DNA of 64,000 bases from Tyzzerella sp. (GTDB taxonomy: Bacteria; Bacillota; Clostridia; Lachnospirales; Lachnospiraceae): contig JAFUOS010000007.1 in the NCBI GenBank assembly GCA_017472665.1, positions 62,001-126,000 of the forward strand, in the 5' to 3' direction. A model generated the notes under the pieces. That model was not told the DNA's origin. It did not search any database and worked only from the letters and a program-made list of their open reading frames with translations. Below, piece by piece: positions 37,252-46,328 of this stretch. The position numbers and the translations under genes are program-made. Every line of letters starts with the position of its first letter. Position 1 is the stretch's first letter.

Positions 37252-37482
37252 ATGGGCGTATTTGAGACAAAAAAGAAAACATCCTCTGTTTTAGTAGCAA
37301 AAGATAGGTTGAAAGTATTACTTGTTTCAGACCGCGTGAACTGTACACCAGATGCATTAGAAAAAATAAAATTAGAATTATATAAAACGATCTCAAAATA
37401 CATTGATGTAACGCCGGAAAATTTCGACGTACAGATTAGCCGTACCAATATACATATTAAAATAACAGGAGAAGAATCGTGA
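37252..37482 (+). CDS. minE: cell division topological specificity factor MinE
   Basis: A 76-residue protein with a contact helix region (SSVLVAKDRLKVLLVSDR) and the beta-rich dimer domain ending NIHIKITGEES. MinE drives MinD release from the membrane and its oscillation. It starts 11 bases after minD and overlaps the rodA start by 4 bases. Confidence 0.94.
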   Translation: MGVFETKKKTSSVLVAKDRLKVLLVSDRVNCTPDALEKIKLELYKTISKYIDVTPENFDVQISRTNIHIKITGEES

Positions 37483-38612
37483 ACTTTTTAAAAAATACAC
37501 TCAAGAAATATCATATAAGAGATTACAATTTCACATTGGTGGCTGCTGTTCTTCTTTTATCCACACTCGGGATATTCGCAGTAGGAAGCGCATTGCCATC
37601 CGCACAGTCAAAGCAGATTCTGGGAGTCTGCATGGGAGCTTGTGTCATGATTGTTATTTCCCTAATTGATTATGATTGGGTGCTCAACTTTCATTGGGTA
37701 ATCTATGGAATCAATCTGATTCTGTTACTTTGGGTTGAATTCTTTGGTGTAGAGTATAATGGCGCTAAACGTTGGATTGATTTAAAATTCACTACTTTGC
37801 AACCATCCGATTTCACAAAAATTTTTATGGTTCTCTTTTTTGCCAAATTTCTTATGGATCATGAAACGCAGATGAAAGAGCCAAAAACAATTTTAAAATG
37901 TGTATTATTAATTGCGCCTTCCTTACTGTTGATTGTGACACAGCCAAACCTTTCCAATACAATTTGTATTGCAGCGATTTTCTTTGTTTTGCTGTATTTA
38001 GGTGGCTTAAATTACAAAATTGTTGGTTCTGTTCTGGCTATTGGAGCTTCCGTCATTGTCATATTCCTTGCCTTTCTATCTTATGCAGAGGCGGCTGATC
38101 TGCCATTTTTGCAAGGATATCAGTTGGAACGAATTCTTGCATGGCGCTATCCGGAAGAATATGCAACGAGTACCGGACTGCAGCAACAAAACTCGATTAT
38201 GGCCATAGGTTCCGGACAATTACAAGGAAAAGGGTTAAACAATAACTCCTTTACTTCTGTAAAGAATGGAAATTTCTTGATTGAATCGGAAACAGACTTT
38301 ATTTTTGCAATTATTGGTGAAGAATTAGGATTTGTGGGTTGTTGTATTGTCATATTTTTGTTATTATTAATAATCATACAGTGTATTCGCATTGCAATGA
38401 AAGCTCAAAATTTAGCTGGTCAGATTATTTGCGGCGGGGTTGCTGCGATGATAGGCATACAGAGCTTTATCAATATGGGAGTTGCTACTGGGGTGCTGCC
38501 AAATACTGGTTTGTCTCTGCCGTTTGTAAGTGCAGGATTGACATCCATCGTTTGTTTCTATATGAGTATTGGATTTGTATTAAATGTTGGTTTGCAACCC
38601 AAGAAGTATTAA
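37479..38612 (+). CDS. rodA: RodA/FtsW/SpoVE peptidoglycan polymerase
   Basis: A 377-residue SEDS glycosyltransferase with about ten membrane segments. FGVEYNGAKRWIDL and LQPSDFTKI carry conserved RodA residues, and FIFAIIGEELGFVG and NTGLSLPFVSAGLTS close the family pattern. It would polymerise lipid II with the PBP2 encoded 1.1 kb upstream. GTG start overlapping minE. Confidence 0.93.
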   Translation: MNFLKNTLKKYHIRDYNFTLVAAVLLLSTLGIFAVGSALPSAQSKQILGVCMGACVMIVISLIDYDWVLNFHWVIYGINLILLLWVEFFGVEYNGAKRWIDLKFTTLQPSDFTKIFMVLFFAKFLMDHETQMKEPKTILKCVLLIAPSLLLIVTQPNLSNTICIAAIFFVLLYLGGLNYKIVGSVLAIGASVIVIFLAFLSYAEAADLPFLQGYQLERILAWRYPEEYATSTGLQQQNSIMAIGSGQLQGKGLNNNSFTSVKNGNFLIESETDFIFAIIGEELGFVGCCIVIFLLLLIIIQCIRIAMKAQNLAGQIICGGVAAMIGIQSFINMGVATGVLPNTGLSLPFVSAGLTSIVCFYMSIGFVLNVGLQPKKY

Positions 38613-38626
38613 AAGGAGTCGAGAAG

Positions 38627-39022
38627 ATGAATATCGGATTAATTGCACATGATTCAAAAAAGACATTGATGCAAAATTTCTGCATTGCATACAGAGGTAT
38701 TTTATGTAAGCACGAATTATTTGCTACAGAAACTACTGGACGGTTGGTAGAAGAAGTAACCAACCTTACAATCCACAAATTTTTAGCAGGACATTTAGGA
38801 GGAATGCAGCAGTTGGGGAGCCAAATTGCACAGAATGGCATTGATGCGCTGATTTTTTTACGCGATCCATCCGCTCCAAAGCCACACGAACCGAACGTAA
38901 ATGATGTGGTACGACTTTGTGATATGCATAATATTCCAATGGCTACCAATTTAGCCACAGCTGAATTAATCGTTCTTGCACTTGATAGAGGAGATTTAGA
39001 TTGGCGTGAAATGTATAAATAA
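38627..39022 (+). CDS. mgsA: methylglyoxal synthase
   Basis: A 131-residue enzyme that converts dihydroxyacetone phosphate to methylglyoxal. Conserved parts are IGLIAHDSKK at the N-terminus, ATGTT-like ATETTGRLV, SGPxGGDQQ-like GHLGGMQQLG, and RDPSAPKPHEPNVN. The SAP in place of the more common LTA after DP is a mild variation. The ATG at 38627 follows AAAAGGAG; a longer frame runs upstream into rodA and is not real. The carboxypeptidase gene overlaps its end. Confidence 0.93.
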   Translation: MNIGLIAHDSKKTLMQNFCIAYRGILCKHELFATETTGRLVEEVTNLTIHKFLAGHLGGMQQLGSQIAQNGIDALIFLRDPSAPKPHEPNVNDVVRLCDMHNIPMATNLATAELIVLALDRGDLDWREMYK

Positions 39023-40037
39023 AAGAAAAAGAATGTTTACTGGAAAACGGAAAGTTTGGAAGAAAAGAAGAAAACGAAATCTCCGTGGGTTATTCCTGGT
39101 TCCAATCATTGCCTTGATAGGATTTGGTGTGGTATATTGGATGAACAGCCGAATATCCGTTGTAGCGTTTGAAAGTGATTCTTATGGCACTCATATATAT
39201 CAAAGCACATTGCCCGTTGATGATTTGTGTGTTACAACGGAAAATGTTGCATCAGATGCCTTTCAAACAGAGGATGAGCTACATGCAGCAGCATTATTCC
39301 AGGTAGATGAAGCCAATATTTTATATGCGCAAAATATCCATGAAAAGATATATCCAGCCAGTACGACTAAGATTATGACGGCATACCTTGCTATCAAATA
39401 TGGGAATTTATCAGATATCGTGACAGTCAGTGAAAATGCAGTTGCTGTTCCACTAGATTCATCCAGAGCAGGACTCTGTACGGGCGACCAGCTGCCACTG
39501 GAAGCGTTGTTGTATGGTTTGATGCTGCCATCTGGAAATGACAGTGCTGTCGCAATTGCTGAATATATTTCAGGAAGCGAGGAAGCCTTTACTGAACTTA
39601 TGAATGATGAGGCTCAAAAACTTGGGGCAACAAATTCGCATTTTGTAACCTCACATGGTTATCATGATGAGAATCATTATACAACAGCTTATGATTTATA
39701 TCTGATTTTTAATGAATGTGTAAAGTATGATAAGTTTTTGGAGGTGATTTCTGCCTCTGAATATGCGACTAACATCACACAGGCAAATGGTACTTACAGA
39801 AAAGTATTATGGAGGCAGACTAATTTATATGTAAATGGTACACGTCAGGTTCCGGAATCTCTTACAGTAGTTGGCGGGAAGACTGGCACAACCGACGAAG
39901 CTGGAGCTTGTCTGATTTTATATTCCAAGGATTCGCAGTCGCATCCATATATTTCGATTGTAATGGGAGCAGATACAAAAGTGGTTTTATATGATAACAT
40001 GACGAAATTAATTTCTGCCATAAATATTAGCCAATAG
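39006..40037 (+). CDS. dac: D-alanyl-D-alanine carboxypeptidase (penicillin-binding, S11 family)
   Basis: A 343-residue exported serine peptidase that trims pentapeptide stems. It has a very basic N-terminus and a membrane anchor at about residue 30-46. Motifs are STTK (Ser about 118), SGN (about 174) and KTGT (about 292). The GTG at 39006 has AGAGGAG about 12 bases upstream; the ATG at 39033 is an alternative. It ends the shape-gene operon, followed by a convergent terminator. Confidence 0.92.
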   Translation: MKCINKRKRMFTGKRKVWKKRRKRNLRGLFLVPIIALIGFGVVYWMNSRISVVAFESDSYGTHIYQSTLPVDDLCVTTENVASDAFQTEDELHAAALFQVDEANILYAQNIHEKIYPASTTKIMTAYLAIKYGNLSDIVTVSENAVAVPLDSSRAGLCTGDQLPLEALLYGLMLPSGNDSAVAIAEYISGSEEAFTELMNDEAQKLGATNSHFVTSHGYHDENHYTTAYDLYLIFNECVKYDKFLEVISASEYATNITQANGTYRKVLWRQTNLYVNGTRQVPESLTVVGGKTGTTDEAGACLILYSKDSQSHPYISIVMGADTKVVLYDNMTKLISAINISQ

Positions 40038-40040
40038 AAA

Positions 40041-40079
40041 AGAGGGCTCTCGAGCGAGAACCCTCTTATCATATTTTTT
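40041..40079. terminator. bidirectional terminator between dac and the DUF378 gene
   Basis: AGAGGGCTCT (40041-40050) and AGAACCCTCT (40057-40066) form a 10-base stem with one mismatch. TATCATATTTTTTA follows on the + side. It separates two convergent genes. Confidence 0.75.
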
Positions 40080-40284
40080 AATCATTTCCCCATGTTCCGA
40101 TACGGCCATAAAGACTAATTAAATATAAACCACAAAGTCCTACGAGTGTATAAATGATTCTGGAAATCCAGCTGAGGTCACCAAATAAAAACGCAACCAA
40201 GTCAAAACGGAACACACCGATGAGCAGCCAGTTGATTGCTCCAATGATAACAAGTGTTAATGCAGTATTATCAAACCATTTCAT
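40078..40284 (-). CDS. DUF378 small membrane protein
   Basis: A 68-residue protein with two membrane segments and the family core ALTLVIIGAINWLLIGVFRFD. Function unknown; common in Clostridia and Bacilli. The start at 40284 is chosen because AAGGAGGA lies upstream at good spacing. The stop overlaps the poly-T end of the terminator. It is one of few - strand genes in this core region. Confidence 0.85.
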   Translation of the reverse strand: MKWFDNTALTLVIIGAINWLLIGVFRFDLVAFLFGDLSWISRIIYTLVGLCGLYLISLYGRIGTWGND

Positions 40285-40370
40285 GTACGTTTCCTCCTTC
40301 ATGAAAAAATTTCTAATTCTAGTATTCACATAACATAGAGGAAATATACAGAAAAAAGGAATGTTTATTT

Positions 40371-41318
40371 ATGAATGAGAAATTTTTATATCGAAAATAT
40401 TCAGATTATCTGAAAGAGAAGTATGGAGAAAAAGTGTATAAGCTTCCAATCAATCTGCCAATTTCTTGCCCAAATCGTATTGCTGGTACTGGGTGCAGCT
40501 TTTGTGCAGAAGTTGGAACTGGTTTTGAAGCAATGTCAAATACCGTTTCTGTTTCAGAACAGATGTTATCTACCAAAGAGTTGATTTCAAAAAAATATAA
40601 AGCAAAAAAATTTATTGCTTATTTCCAAAATTATACAAACACATTTATGCCGCTTAAGCAGTTTCGTGCATATGTATATGAAGCAGCGCAGGTATCGGAT
40701 ATTGTAGAAATATCTATCTCAACCAGACCAGATTGCATCAATTATGAGTATTTAGAGGTTTTGAAGGAAATTCAAAATCAGTTTGGCATTTCCATTACGA
40801 TTGAACTGGGATTGCAGACTGTCAACTATCATACGTTGGATTTTATCGACCGCGGTCATGGACTAGCGGAATATATTGACGCTGTATTGCAAATAAAACC
40901 ATACGGCTTTACCATCTGTACTCATATTATACTAAATTTGCCGAACGATACACTGCGGGATTCCATTGAGACTGCCAAGATTCTATCGGCGTTAAGAATT
41001 GATATCGTAAAACTTCACTCGTTATATATTGCCAAAAATACAAAGTTGTGCGAACAATATGAAGATGGTACAATAAGATTATGCTCTAAAGAGGAATATT
41101 TAAAGCGGGTAATAACATTTCTTGAGTATTTATCTCCAGAGACTGTGGTAGAACGCTTATTTAGCCGTGTTCCAGAAGAAGATTCTGTTTTTTCAAATTG
41201 GAATACCAGTTGGTGGAAACTGCAGGATGAGCTTATAGAGGAAATGAATTTTCAAAACACATATCAAGGCAAAAAATACAACTATCTCAATGGAAGTGCC
41301 TTGCATTATTTCGTATAG
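40371..41318 (+). CDS. TIGR01212-type radical SAM protein (YtqA family)
   Basis: A 315-residue radical SAM protein. The cluster motif appears as CPNRIAGTGCSFCAE; the spaced CxxxxxxxCxxC pattern is typical of this family, with GLQTVNYHTLDFIDRGH and CTHIILNLPNDT later. It is related to elongator-like Elp3 radical SAM enzymes. The substrate is not established by sequence. It starts after GGAATG and ends just before the adaptor gene's ribosome binding site. Confidence 0.85.
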   Translation: MNEKFLYRKYSDYLKEKYGEKVYKLPINLPISCPNRIAGTGCSFCAEVGTGFEAMSNTVSVSEQMLSTKELISKKYKAKKFIAYFQNYTNTFMPLKQFRAYVYEAAQVSDIVEISISTRPDCINYEYLEVLKEIQNQFGISITIELGLQTVNYHTLDFIDRGHGLAEYIDAVLQIKPYGFTICTHIILNLPNDTLRDSIETAKILSALRIDIVKLHSLYIAKNTKLCEQYEDGTIRLCSKEEYLKRVITFLEYLSPETVVERLFSRVPEEDSVFSNWNTSWWKLQDELIEEMNFQNTYQGKKYNYLNGSALHYFV

Positions 41319-41330
41319 GAGGTGGAATAT

Positions 41331-42719
41331 TTGACATCGAATAAGGAAGAATCAAATATTCTCAAATTCAAAAAAAGGAGACAATTAAATATCGGAATCA
41401 TTATTTTCGGTATTATTTTTATATATTTGATCGTTACTGTCGTGATGTACATTACAGCTCCGCATATTACTGTTTATGAAGTGCGCCAAGGTTCTATTTT
41501 GAAGGATACTGCCTATACGGGGCTGGCGCTCAGACAAGAACTGGTGGTGCATTCCGACGCCGGCGGTTATATCAATTACTATGCCCCAAATAGCAGCAAA
41601 GTAAAAGTGGGTTCCAAAATATACACTCTTTCAAATGAAGAATTGAATTTTAAAGAAACTTCTACAGAAGAAGAGTTAGTTCTTACTTCTGAAGCAGAAC
41701 ATTCTATTATGCTGAAAATTCAACAATTTAACAACGATTATCAGGAAGCAAATTACTCGGATACCTATTATGTAAAGAGTGACATCGAAAACACATTGGG
41801 CAGTCTTAACAGCCAAAGTAAACTGGATCAGTTGGATGCAATTTTGAGTCAGGGAAACTCAAGTGGAATCGATGTATATTCTACATCGGATGATGGAATT
41901 GTTGTATACTCCATAGATGGGATGGAAGATTTGTCGGTTGAAACGGCTTCGCTTGAACATTTAGACCGGACCAATTATAAAAAAACAGAAATTTCTAATA
42001 ATACAAAGATTCAGGCTGGAGATGTTGTCTACAAGATTATCACCAGTGAGACATGGACACTGATGTTAGAGATAGACAAAGAAACTGCAACTGTCTTACA
42101 GGATAAAAGTTATGTAAAAGTCATTTTTACGAAAGATGATCAGACGATGTGGGCTGATTTGGAACTTCGGACAGTGGATAACAGATATATTGCATATCTG
42201 ACTTTCGAAGATTCCATGGTACGCTATGCATCAGAACGTTATCTAGATGTGGAATTGATTTTAGAAGATGAAACTGGATTAAAAATACCAAAAACTGCGC
42301 AGACAGAAAAACAATTTTATGTGGTTTCAAAAGCCTATATTACACAAGGTGGAAATAGCAGTGACAGTGGTGTGCTGAAACAGACAAAAGATGCAGATGG
42401 CAATACTATTACAGCTTTTGTTACAACAAATATTTACTACGAAGATGATGAAGTGGTTTATTTAGATCCAAATCAATTTGAAGAGAATGCTGTCCTGATT
42501 AAACCAGACTCAACTGAAACTTATACGTTATCTGAGAAACGTTCATTAAAGGGTGTGTATTGTATTAATAAAGGATACGCAGTGTTCAAACAGATTAATA
42601 TCTTATGTGAAAGCGACACCTATTACATTGTGGAAGAAGGCAATAGTTATGGGTTATCTAATTACGATCACATTGCTTTAGACAGTACAAATATCAAAGA
42701 AAATGACGTCGTATTTTAA
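41331..42719 (+). CDS. HlyD-like membrane adaptor protein
   Basis: A 462-residue protein with one N-terminal membrane segment (residues 24-42) and an extracytoplasmic part resembling HlyD-type adaptors: GLALRQELVVHSDAGGYINYY and later SKVKVGSKIYTLS, and a helical hairpin region around 130-190. No ABC transporter lies beside it. In this gene order, before yggS and sepF, such proteins are frequent in Lachnospiraceae. The TTG at 41331 follows AGGAGG at 8 bases. Confidence 0.75.
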   Translation: MTSNKEESNILKFKKRRQLNIGIIIFGIIFIYLIVTVVMYITAPHITVYEVRQGSILKDTAYTGLALRQELVVHSDAGGYINYYAPNSSKVKVGSKIYTLSNEELNFKETSTEEELVLTSEAEHSIMLKIQQFNNDYQEANYSDTYYVKSDIENTLGSLNSQSKLDQLDAILSQGNSSGIDVYSTSDDGIVVYSIDGMEDLSVETASLEHLDRTNYKKTEISNNTKIQAGDVVYKIITSETWTLMLEIDKETATVLQDKSYVKVIFTKDDQTMWADLELRTVDNRYIAYLTFEDSMVRYASERYLDVELILEDETGLKIPKTAQTEKQFYVVSKAYITQGGNSSDSGVLKQTKDADGNTITAFVTTNIYYEDDEVVYLDPNQFEENAVLIKPDSTETYTLSEKRSLKGVYCINKGYAVFKQINILCESDTYYIVEEGNSYGLSNYDHIALDSTNIKENDVVF

Positions 42720-42733
42720 AGGAAGTGAATGAA

Positions 42734-43426
42734 ATGTTAGTAGAAAACTTATTGGAAGTAGAAAAACGAATACAAGAGGCTTGTAAGCGTGCAAACCGCA
42801 ATAGAGACGAGGTTACGCTGATTGCTGTCAGCAAAACAAAACCAGTTTCTATGTTGCAGGAAGTATATGATGAGGGAATTCGTTGTTTTGGTGAAAATAA
42901 AGTACAGGAATTAACGGATAAATACGATCAACTTCCAAATGATATTGAGTGGCATATGATTGGCCATTTGCAACGCAATAAAGTGAAATACATCGTAGAT
43001 AAAGTGGCGCTCATCCATTCGGTAGATTCTGTTCGTCTTGCAGAAACAATAGAGCAGGAAGCAGCAAAAAGAGATGTGATCGCAAATATTTTAATTGAAG
43101 TAAATGTTGCAGAAGAGGATAGTAAGTTTGGATTAAAGGTGGATGAAGTGCTGCCTATGATTGAAGAAATCTCCAAATTTCCACATATTCGTATCCAAGG
43201 ATTGATGACAATCGCGCCTTATGTCGAAAATCCAGAGGAAAACAGGAGTATTTTTGCAAGTTTACAGAAATTATCTGTTGACATTGCAGAAAAAAACATT
43301 GATAATGTTAGTGTTAAGGTTCTTTCTATGGGAATGACGAATGATTACGAAGTTGCCATTGAAGAAGGGGCTACAATGGTGCGTGTAGGGACAGGCATTT
43401 TTGGTGAAAGAAATTATAACGTGTAA
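42734..43426 (+). CDS. YggS-family pyridoxal phosphate homeostasis protein
   Basis: A 230-residue PLP-binding barrel protein of the YggS/YlmE/PROSC family. The lysine motif AVSKTKP binds PLP, with FGENKVQEL, WHMIGHLQRNKVKY and LSMGMTNDYEVAI. It buffers PLP and has no known catalytic activity. The ATG at 42734 follows AAAGGAAG. Its place before sepF matches ylmE-ylmF in Bacillus. Confidence 0.94.
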   Translation: MLVENLLEVEKRIQEACKRANRNRDEVTLIAVSKTKPVSMLQEVYDEGIRCFGENKVQELTDKYDQLPNDIEWHMIGHLQRNKVKYIVDKVALIHSVDSVRLAETIEQEAAKRDVIANILIEVNVAEEDSKFGLKVDEVLPMIEEISKFPHIRIQGLMTIAPYVENPEENRSIFASLQKLSVDIAEKNIDNVSVKVLSMGMTNDYEVAIEEGATMVRVGTGIFGERNYNV

Positions 43427-43449
43427 CATACATAGATAGGAGTGTAAAT

Positions 43450-43986
43450 ATGGGAGTATTAGATAAGTTCTTGGATATTATGAAATTAAGTGATGAAGAA
43501 GATTATGATGATGATTTCTTCGATGATGATGACGATTTTGAAGATGAAAAACCAAAGAAAGGACTCTTCAAAAAAGATAAAAAATATGATTTTGATGATG
43601 ACGATGATGATATGTATGATACAAAAGCAAAATCAACACGTTCATCTGGCTCTTCAAACAAGGTGACACCGATGCGTCAACCGGTAAAACGAGCTTCCAT
43701 GGAAGTATGTGTAATCAAACCAACTACAGTTGATGATGCAAGAGAGATTACGGAGACATTATTAGGTGGAAGTACTGTGATTTTAAATTTGGAAGGACTT
43801 GATTTGGAAGTAGCTCAAAGAATTATCGATTTTACATCTGGAGCAACCTTTGCAATCAATGGTAATTTACAAAAGATTTCCAATTTCATCTTTTTGGTTA
43901 CCCCTACAAACGTTGATATTTCTGGTGATTTACATGATTTGTTGAACTCATCATTTGATGTTCCATCGATTAAGACCAGATACTAG
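43450..43986 (+). CDS. sepF: cell division protein SepF
   Basis: A 178-residue FtsZ-binding protein that anchors the Z ring. The N-terminus is an amphipathic membrane-targeting helix (MGVLDKFLDIMKL), followed by a strikingly acidic linker with runs of Asp at residues 15-60, and the SepF core with VCVIKPTTVDDAREIT and TFAINGNLQKISNFIFLV. The linker length and charge vary between species. It starts the sepF-ylmH-lspA-rluD run. Confidence 0.95.
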   Translation: MGVLDKFLDIMKLSDEEDYDDDFFDDDDDFEDEKPKKGLFKKDKKYDFDDDDDDMYDTKAKSTRSSGSSNKVTPMRQPVKRASMEVCVIKPTTVDDAREITETLLGGSTVILNLEGLDLEVAQRIIDFTSGATFAINGNLQKISNFIFLVTPTNVDISGDLHDLLNSSFDVPSIKTRY

Positions 43987-43997
43987 GATGTTTTATT

Positions 43998-44753
43998 ATG
44001 CAAAAAGAAGAATTAATGTTACAAAAACGATTGATAGAGCTTTCGAGGCTCTCTTACCAGCGTGGGATTGTTACATTTTCCGATTTTTTGAATTTGAATG
44101 AATTGAATATTTTACATACGATTCCAAAAGCGGAGCTCAGTACCGGCTATGTCACTTTTGGAGGTTATGAATACTCAGAGCGTCAGATGGTTGCTTTTCT
44201 ACCTGATGCTCTTTGTTATAATTATGAATACCCAATTTCTATTCTAAAAATCAGCCCGCTACAGAAGAAGTTTTCGGAACCGCTTTCTCATCGGGATTAT
44301 TTGGGAGCGATTTTAAATTCAGGAATCGAACGATGTAAACTGGGTGATATTCTTGTTGAAGAGAATTATGCGATTTTATTTGCACATAAATCATTAGAAC
44401 CATTTTTAATGGAGGAATTAGTGCGAATCAAACATACTTCCGTGATGACTACCAGTGAGGATATAGAAGAGTTTCATTATATGCCAAAACTGAAGGAGAT
44501 AAATGGAACTGTTTCTTCCTTGAGACTTGACAGTCTGCTTGCATTGGCTTTCTCTTCATCCAGAAGCAAACTCGTTGCTTTTATTGAAGGCGGAAAAGTG
44601 TTTGTAAATGGAAAGCTGATTACTTCAAACGGTTATCAAATCAAGGAAAATGATATTATATCGGTTCGCGGGCTGGGACGTTTTCGTTACAGGGAAACCT
44701 TATCCCAAACAAAAAAAGGACGATATTATGTAACGATAGAGTTGTATATATAA
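43998..44753 (+). CDS. ylmH: YlmH family S4-domain RNA-binding protein
   Basis: A 251-residue protein with a C-terminal S4 domain (SLRLDSLLALAFSSSRSK and FVNGKLITSNGYQ). YlmH binds the 50S ribosome and in Bacillus subtilis helps rescue stalled 50S-peptidyl-tRNA complexes (family knowledge). It starts 11 bases after sepF. divIVA, which follows ylmH in many Firmicutes, is absent here. Confidence 0.9.
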   Translation: MQKEELMLQKRLIELSRLSYQRGIVTFSDFLNLNELNILHTIPKAELSTGYVTFGGYEYSERQMVAFLPDALCYNYEYPISILKISPLQKKFSEPLSHRDYLGAILNSGIERCKLGDILVEENYAILFAHKSLEPFLMEELVRIKHTSVMTTSEDIEEFHYMPKLKEINGTVSSLRLDSLLALAFSSSRSKLVAFIEGGKVFVNGKLITSNGYQIKENDIISVRGLGRFRYRETLSQTKKGRYYVTIELYI

Positions 44754-44771
44754 AAGGAGAGCTCATATAAG

Positions 44772-45317
44772 ATGGAAAAGAAACAGCAAAGCAAGAAACT
44801 TTTTATCATTAGCATATTATGTGTGATTGTCGGAATTATACTTGATCAATATACCAAGTTTTTGGCTTCTTCGCATTTAAAAGAAGCACCAATTTCTATT
44901 ATTGATGGTGTTTTTGAACTACGTTATCTAGAAAATAGAGGCGCTGCTTTTGGCATGCTTCAAAATCAACAATGGTTTTTCCTAATTATCGGCACAGTAT
45001 TTATGATTCTCATTGCAGTGCTTTATGCACGTTTACCACAAGAGAAACGTCTGCTGCCGCTTAGAATCTGCATGGTACTCATTGCTGCTGGAGCTGTTGG
45101 AAATATGATTGACCGTGTAAGACTCAATTATGTAATCGATTTTTTGTACTTCAAATTAATTGACTTTCCAATTTTTAATGTTGCAGATATCTATGTAACA
45201 GTGGCAACATTTGCTGTTGTATTACTGATTCTCTTTTATTACAAAGAAGAAGAATTGGATCAGTTTTTCGGTAAAATCTCAAGAAAACACAAAGTAAAAG
45301 CAGAGCAGGAGCAATAA
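44772..45317 (+). CDS. lspA: lipoprotein signal peptidase
   Basis: A 181-residue integral membrane aspartyl protease with four membrane segments. The family motifs ILDQYTKF, ENRGAAFGML, GNMIDR and FNVADIYV are present, and the last two carry the catalytic aspartates. It cleaves signal peptides of lipid-modified prolipoproteins. A short basic N-terminus precedes the first helix. It is followed by rluD after 1 base. Confidence 0.96.
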   Translation: MEKKQQSKKLFIISILCVIVGIILDQYTKFLASSHLKEAPISIIDGVFELRYLENRGAAFGMLQNQQWFFLIIGTVFMILIAVLYARLPQEKRLLPLRICMVLIAAGAVGNMIDRVRLNYVIDFLYFKLIDFPIFNVADIYVTVATFAVVLLILFYYKEEELDQFFGKISRKHKVKAEQEQ

Positions 45318-45318
45318 C

Positions 45319-46236
45319 ATGACACACGAACTTGACGTATTAGAATCTCAGACGGGTATCCGTATCGACAAGTTTTTAGCGGATGAATTTCCGGAACTAT
45401 CCAGATCTTATATTCAGAAGTTAATCAAAGAAGAACAGATTACTGTAAATGGGAAGCGGATAAAAGCAAATTATAAAGTGAGTCCAGCTGATATGGTTGT
45501 CATGAATGAACCAGAATTAAAGGAACCAGATATTCTAGCAGAAGATATTCCTTTGGATATTCTGTACGAGGACTCTGATTTACTGATTGTGAATAAGCCC
45601 AAAGGCATGGTCGTGCACCCATCAGCGGGTCATTATTCTGGAACTCTTGTAAATGCATTGATGTATTACTGTAAGGATGATTTATCGGGAATTAATGGTG
45701 TCATGCGTCCAGGTATCGTTCATCGGATTGATATGGATACTACAGGGTCTTTGTTAGTTTGTAAGAATGATTTTACGCATCAAAATCTCGCAGAACAGTT
45801 AAAAGAACATTCTATTAAGCGTGTTTATCATGCAATTGTGCATGGTGTTCTGAAAGAAGACGAAGGCACAATTGATGCACCGATTGGACGCCACCCGATT
45901 GACCGCAAGAAGATGAGTATCAACTACAAAAACGGGAAAGAAGCAGTAACTCATTATAAAGTAATCCAGAGATTCAAGGACTATACGTATATCCAATGCC
46001 AGTTGGAAACTGGTCGGACACATCAAATTCGTGTTCATATGGCAAGTATCAAACATCCTCTGTTGGGAGATGCTGTATATGGACCCGCTAAATGTCCATT
46101 TAAATTGCAAGGACAAACACTGCATGCAAAAATGATTGGCATCGTACATCCACGCACCAACGAATATGTTGAGGCGGATGCACCACTACCAGAATATTTT
46201 GTGTCATTGCTCAAAAAGTTAGAAAATTTGAATTAA
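45319..46236 (+). CDS. rluD: RluD-type pseudouridine synthase
   Basis: A 305-residue enzyme with an N-terminal S4 domain (RIDKFLADEFPELSRSYIQ) and a catalytic domain containing HRIDMDTTG with the catalytic Asp, plus GRTHQIRVHMA. The family modifies 23S rRNA at helix 69 or nearby. Compared with the common HRLDKDTSG motif the loop is slightly altered but the Asp is kept. lspA-rluD is the usual order. Confidence 0.93.
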   Translation: MTHELDVLESQTGIRIDKFLADEFPELSRSYIQKLIKEEQITVNGKRIKANYKVSPADMVVMNEPELKEPDILAEDIPLDILYEDSDLLIVNKPKGMVVHPSAGHYSGTLVNALMYYCKDDLSGINGVMRPGIVHRIDMDTTGSLLVCKNDFTHQNLAEQLKEHSIKRVYHAIVHGVLKEDEGTIDAPIGRHPIDRKKMSINYKNGKEAVTHYKVIQRFKDYTYIQCQLETGRTHQIRVHMASIKHPLLGDAVYGPAKCPFKLQGQTLHAKMIGIVHPRTNEYVEADAPLPEYFVSLLKKLENLN

Positions 46237-46272
46237 TTTCAAAAAATAGTACACTTTAGCGGTCGCGTATTG

Positions 46273-46278
46273 TATAAT
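46273..46278 (+). promoter_or_regulatory. consensus -10 element before the cytidylate kinase-like gene
   Basis: A perfect TATAAT lies 51 bases before the start. The -35 at 17 bases upstream is weak (TACACT), so assignment of the full promoter is tentative. Confidence 0.4.
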
Positions 46279-46328
46279 TATTTGTAGAAATAGATGCAAT
46301 AAGTGATATTAAAGGAGCGTGACTGGAT

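Noticed and set aside
38339..38626. N-terminal extension of mgsA
   Set aside because: It lies inside rodA in another frame; the ATG at 38627 has a proper ribosome binding site and gives the family length.
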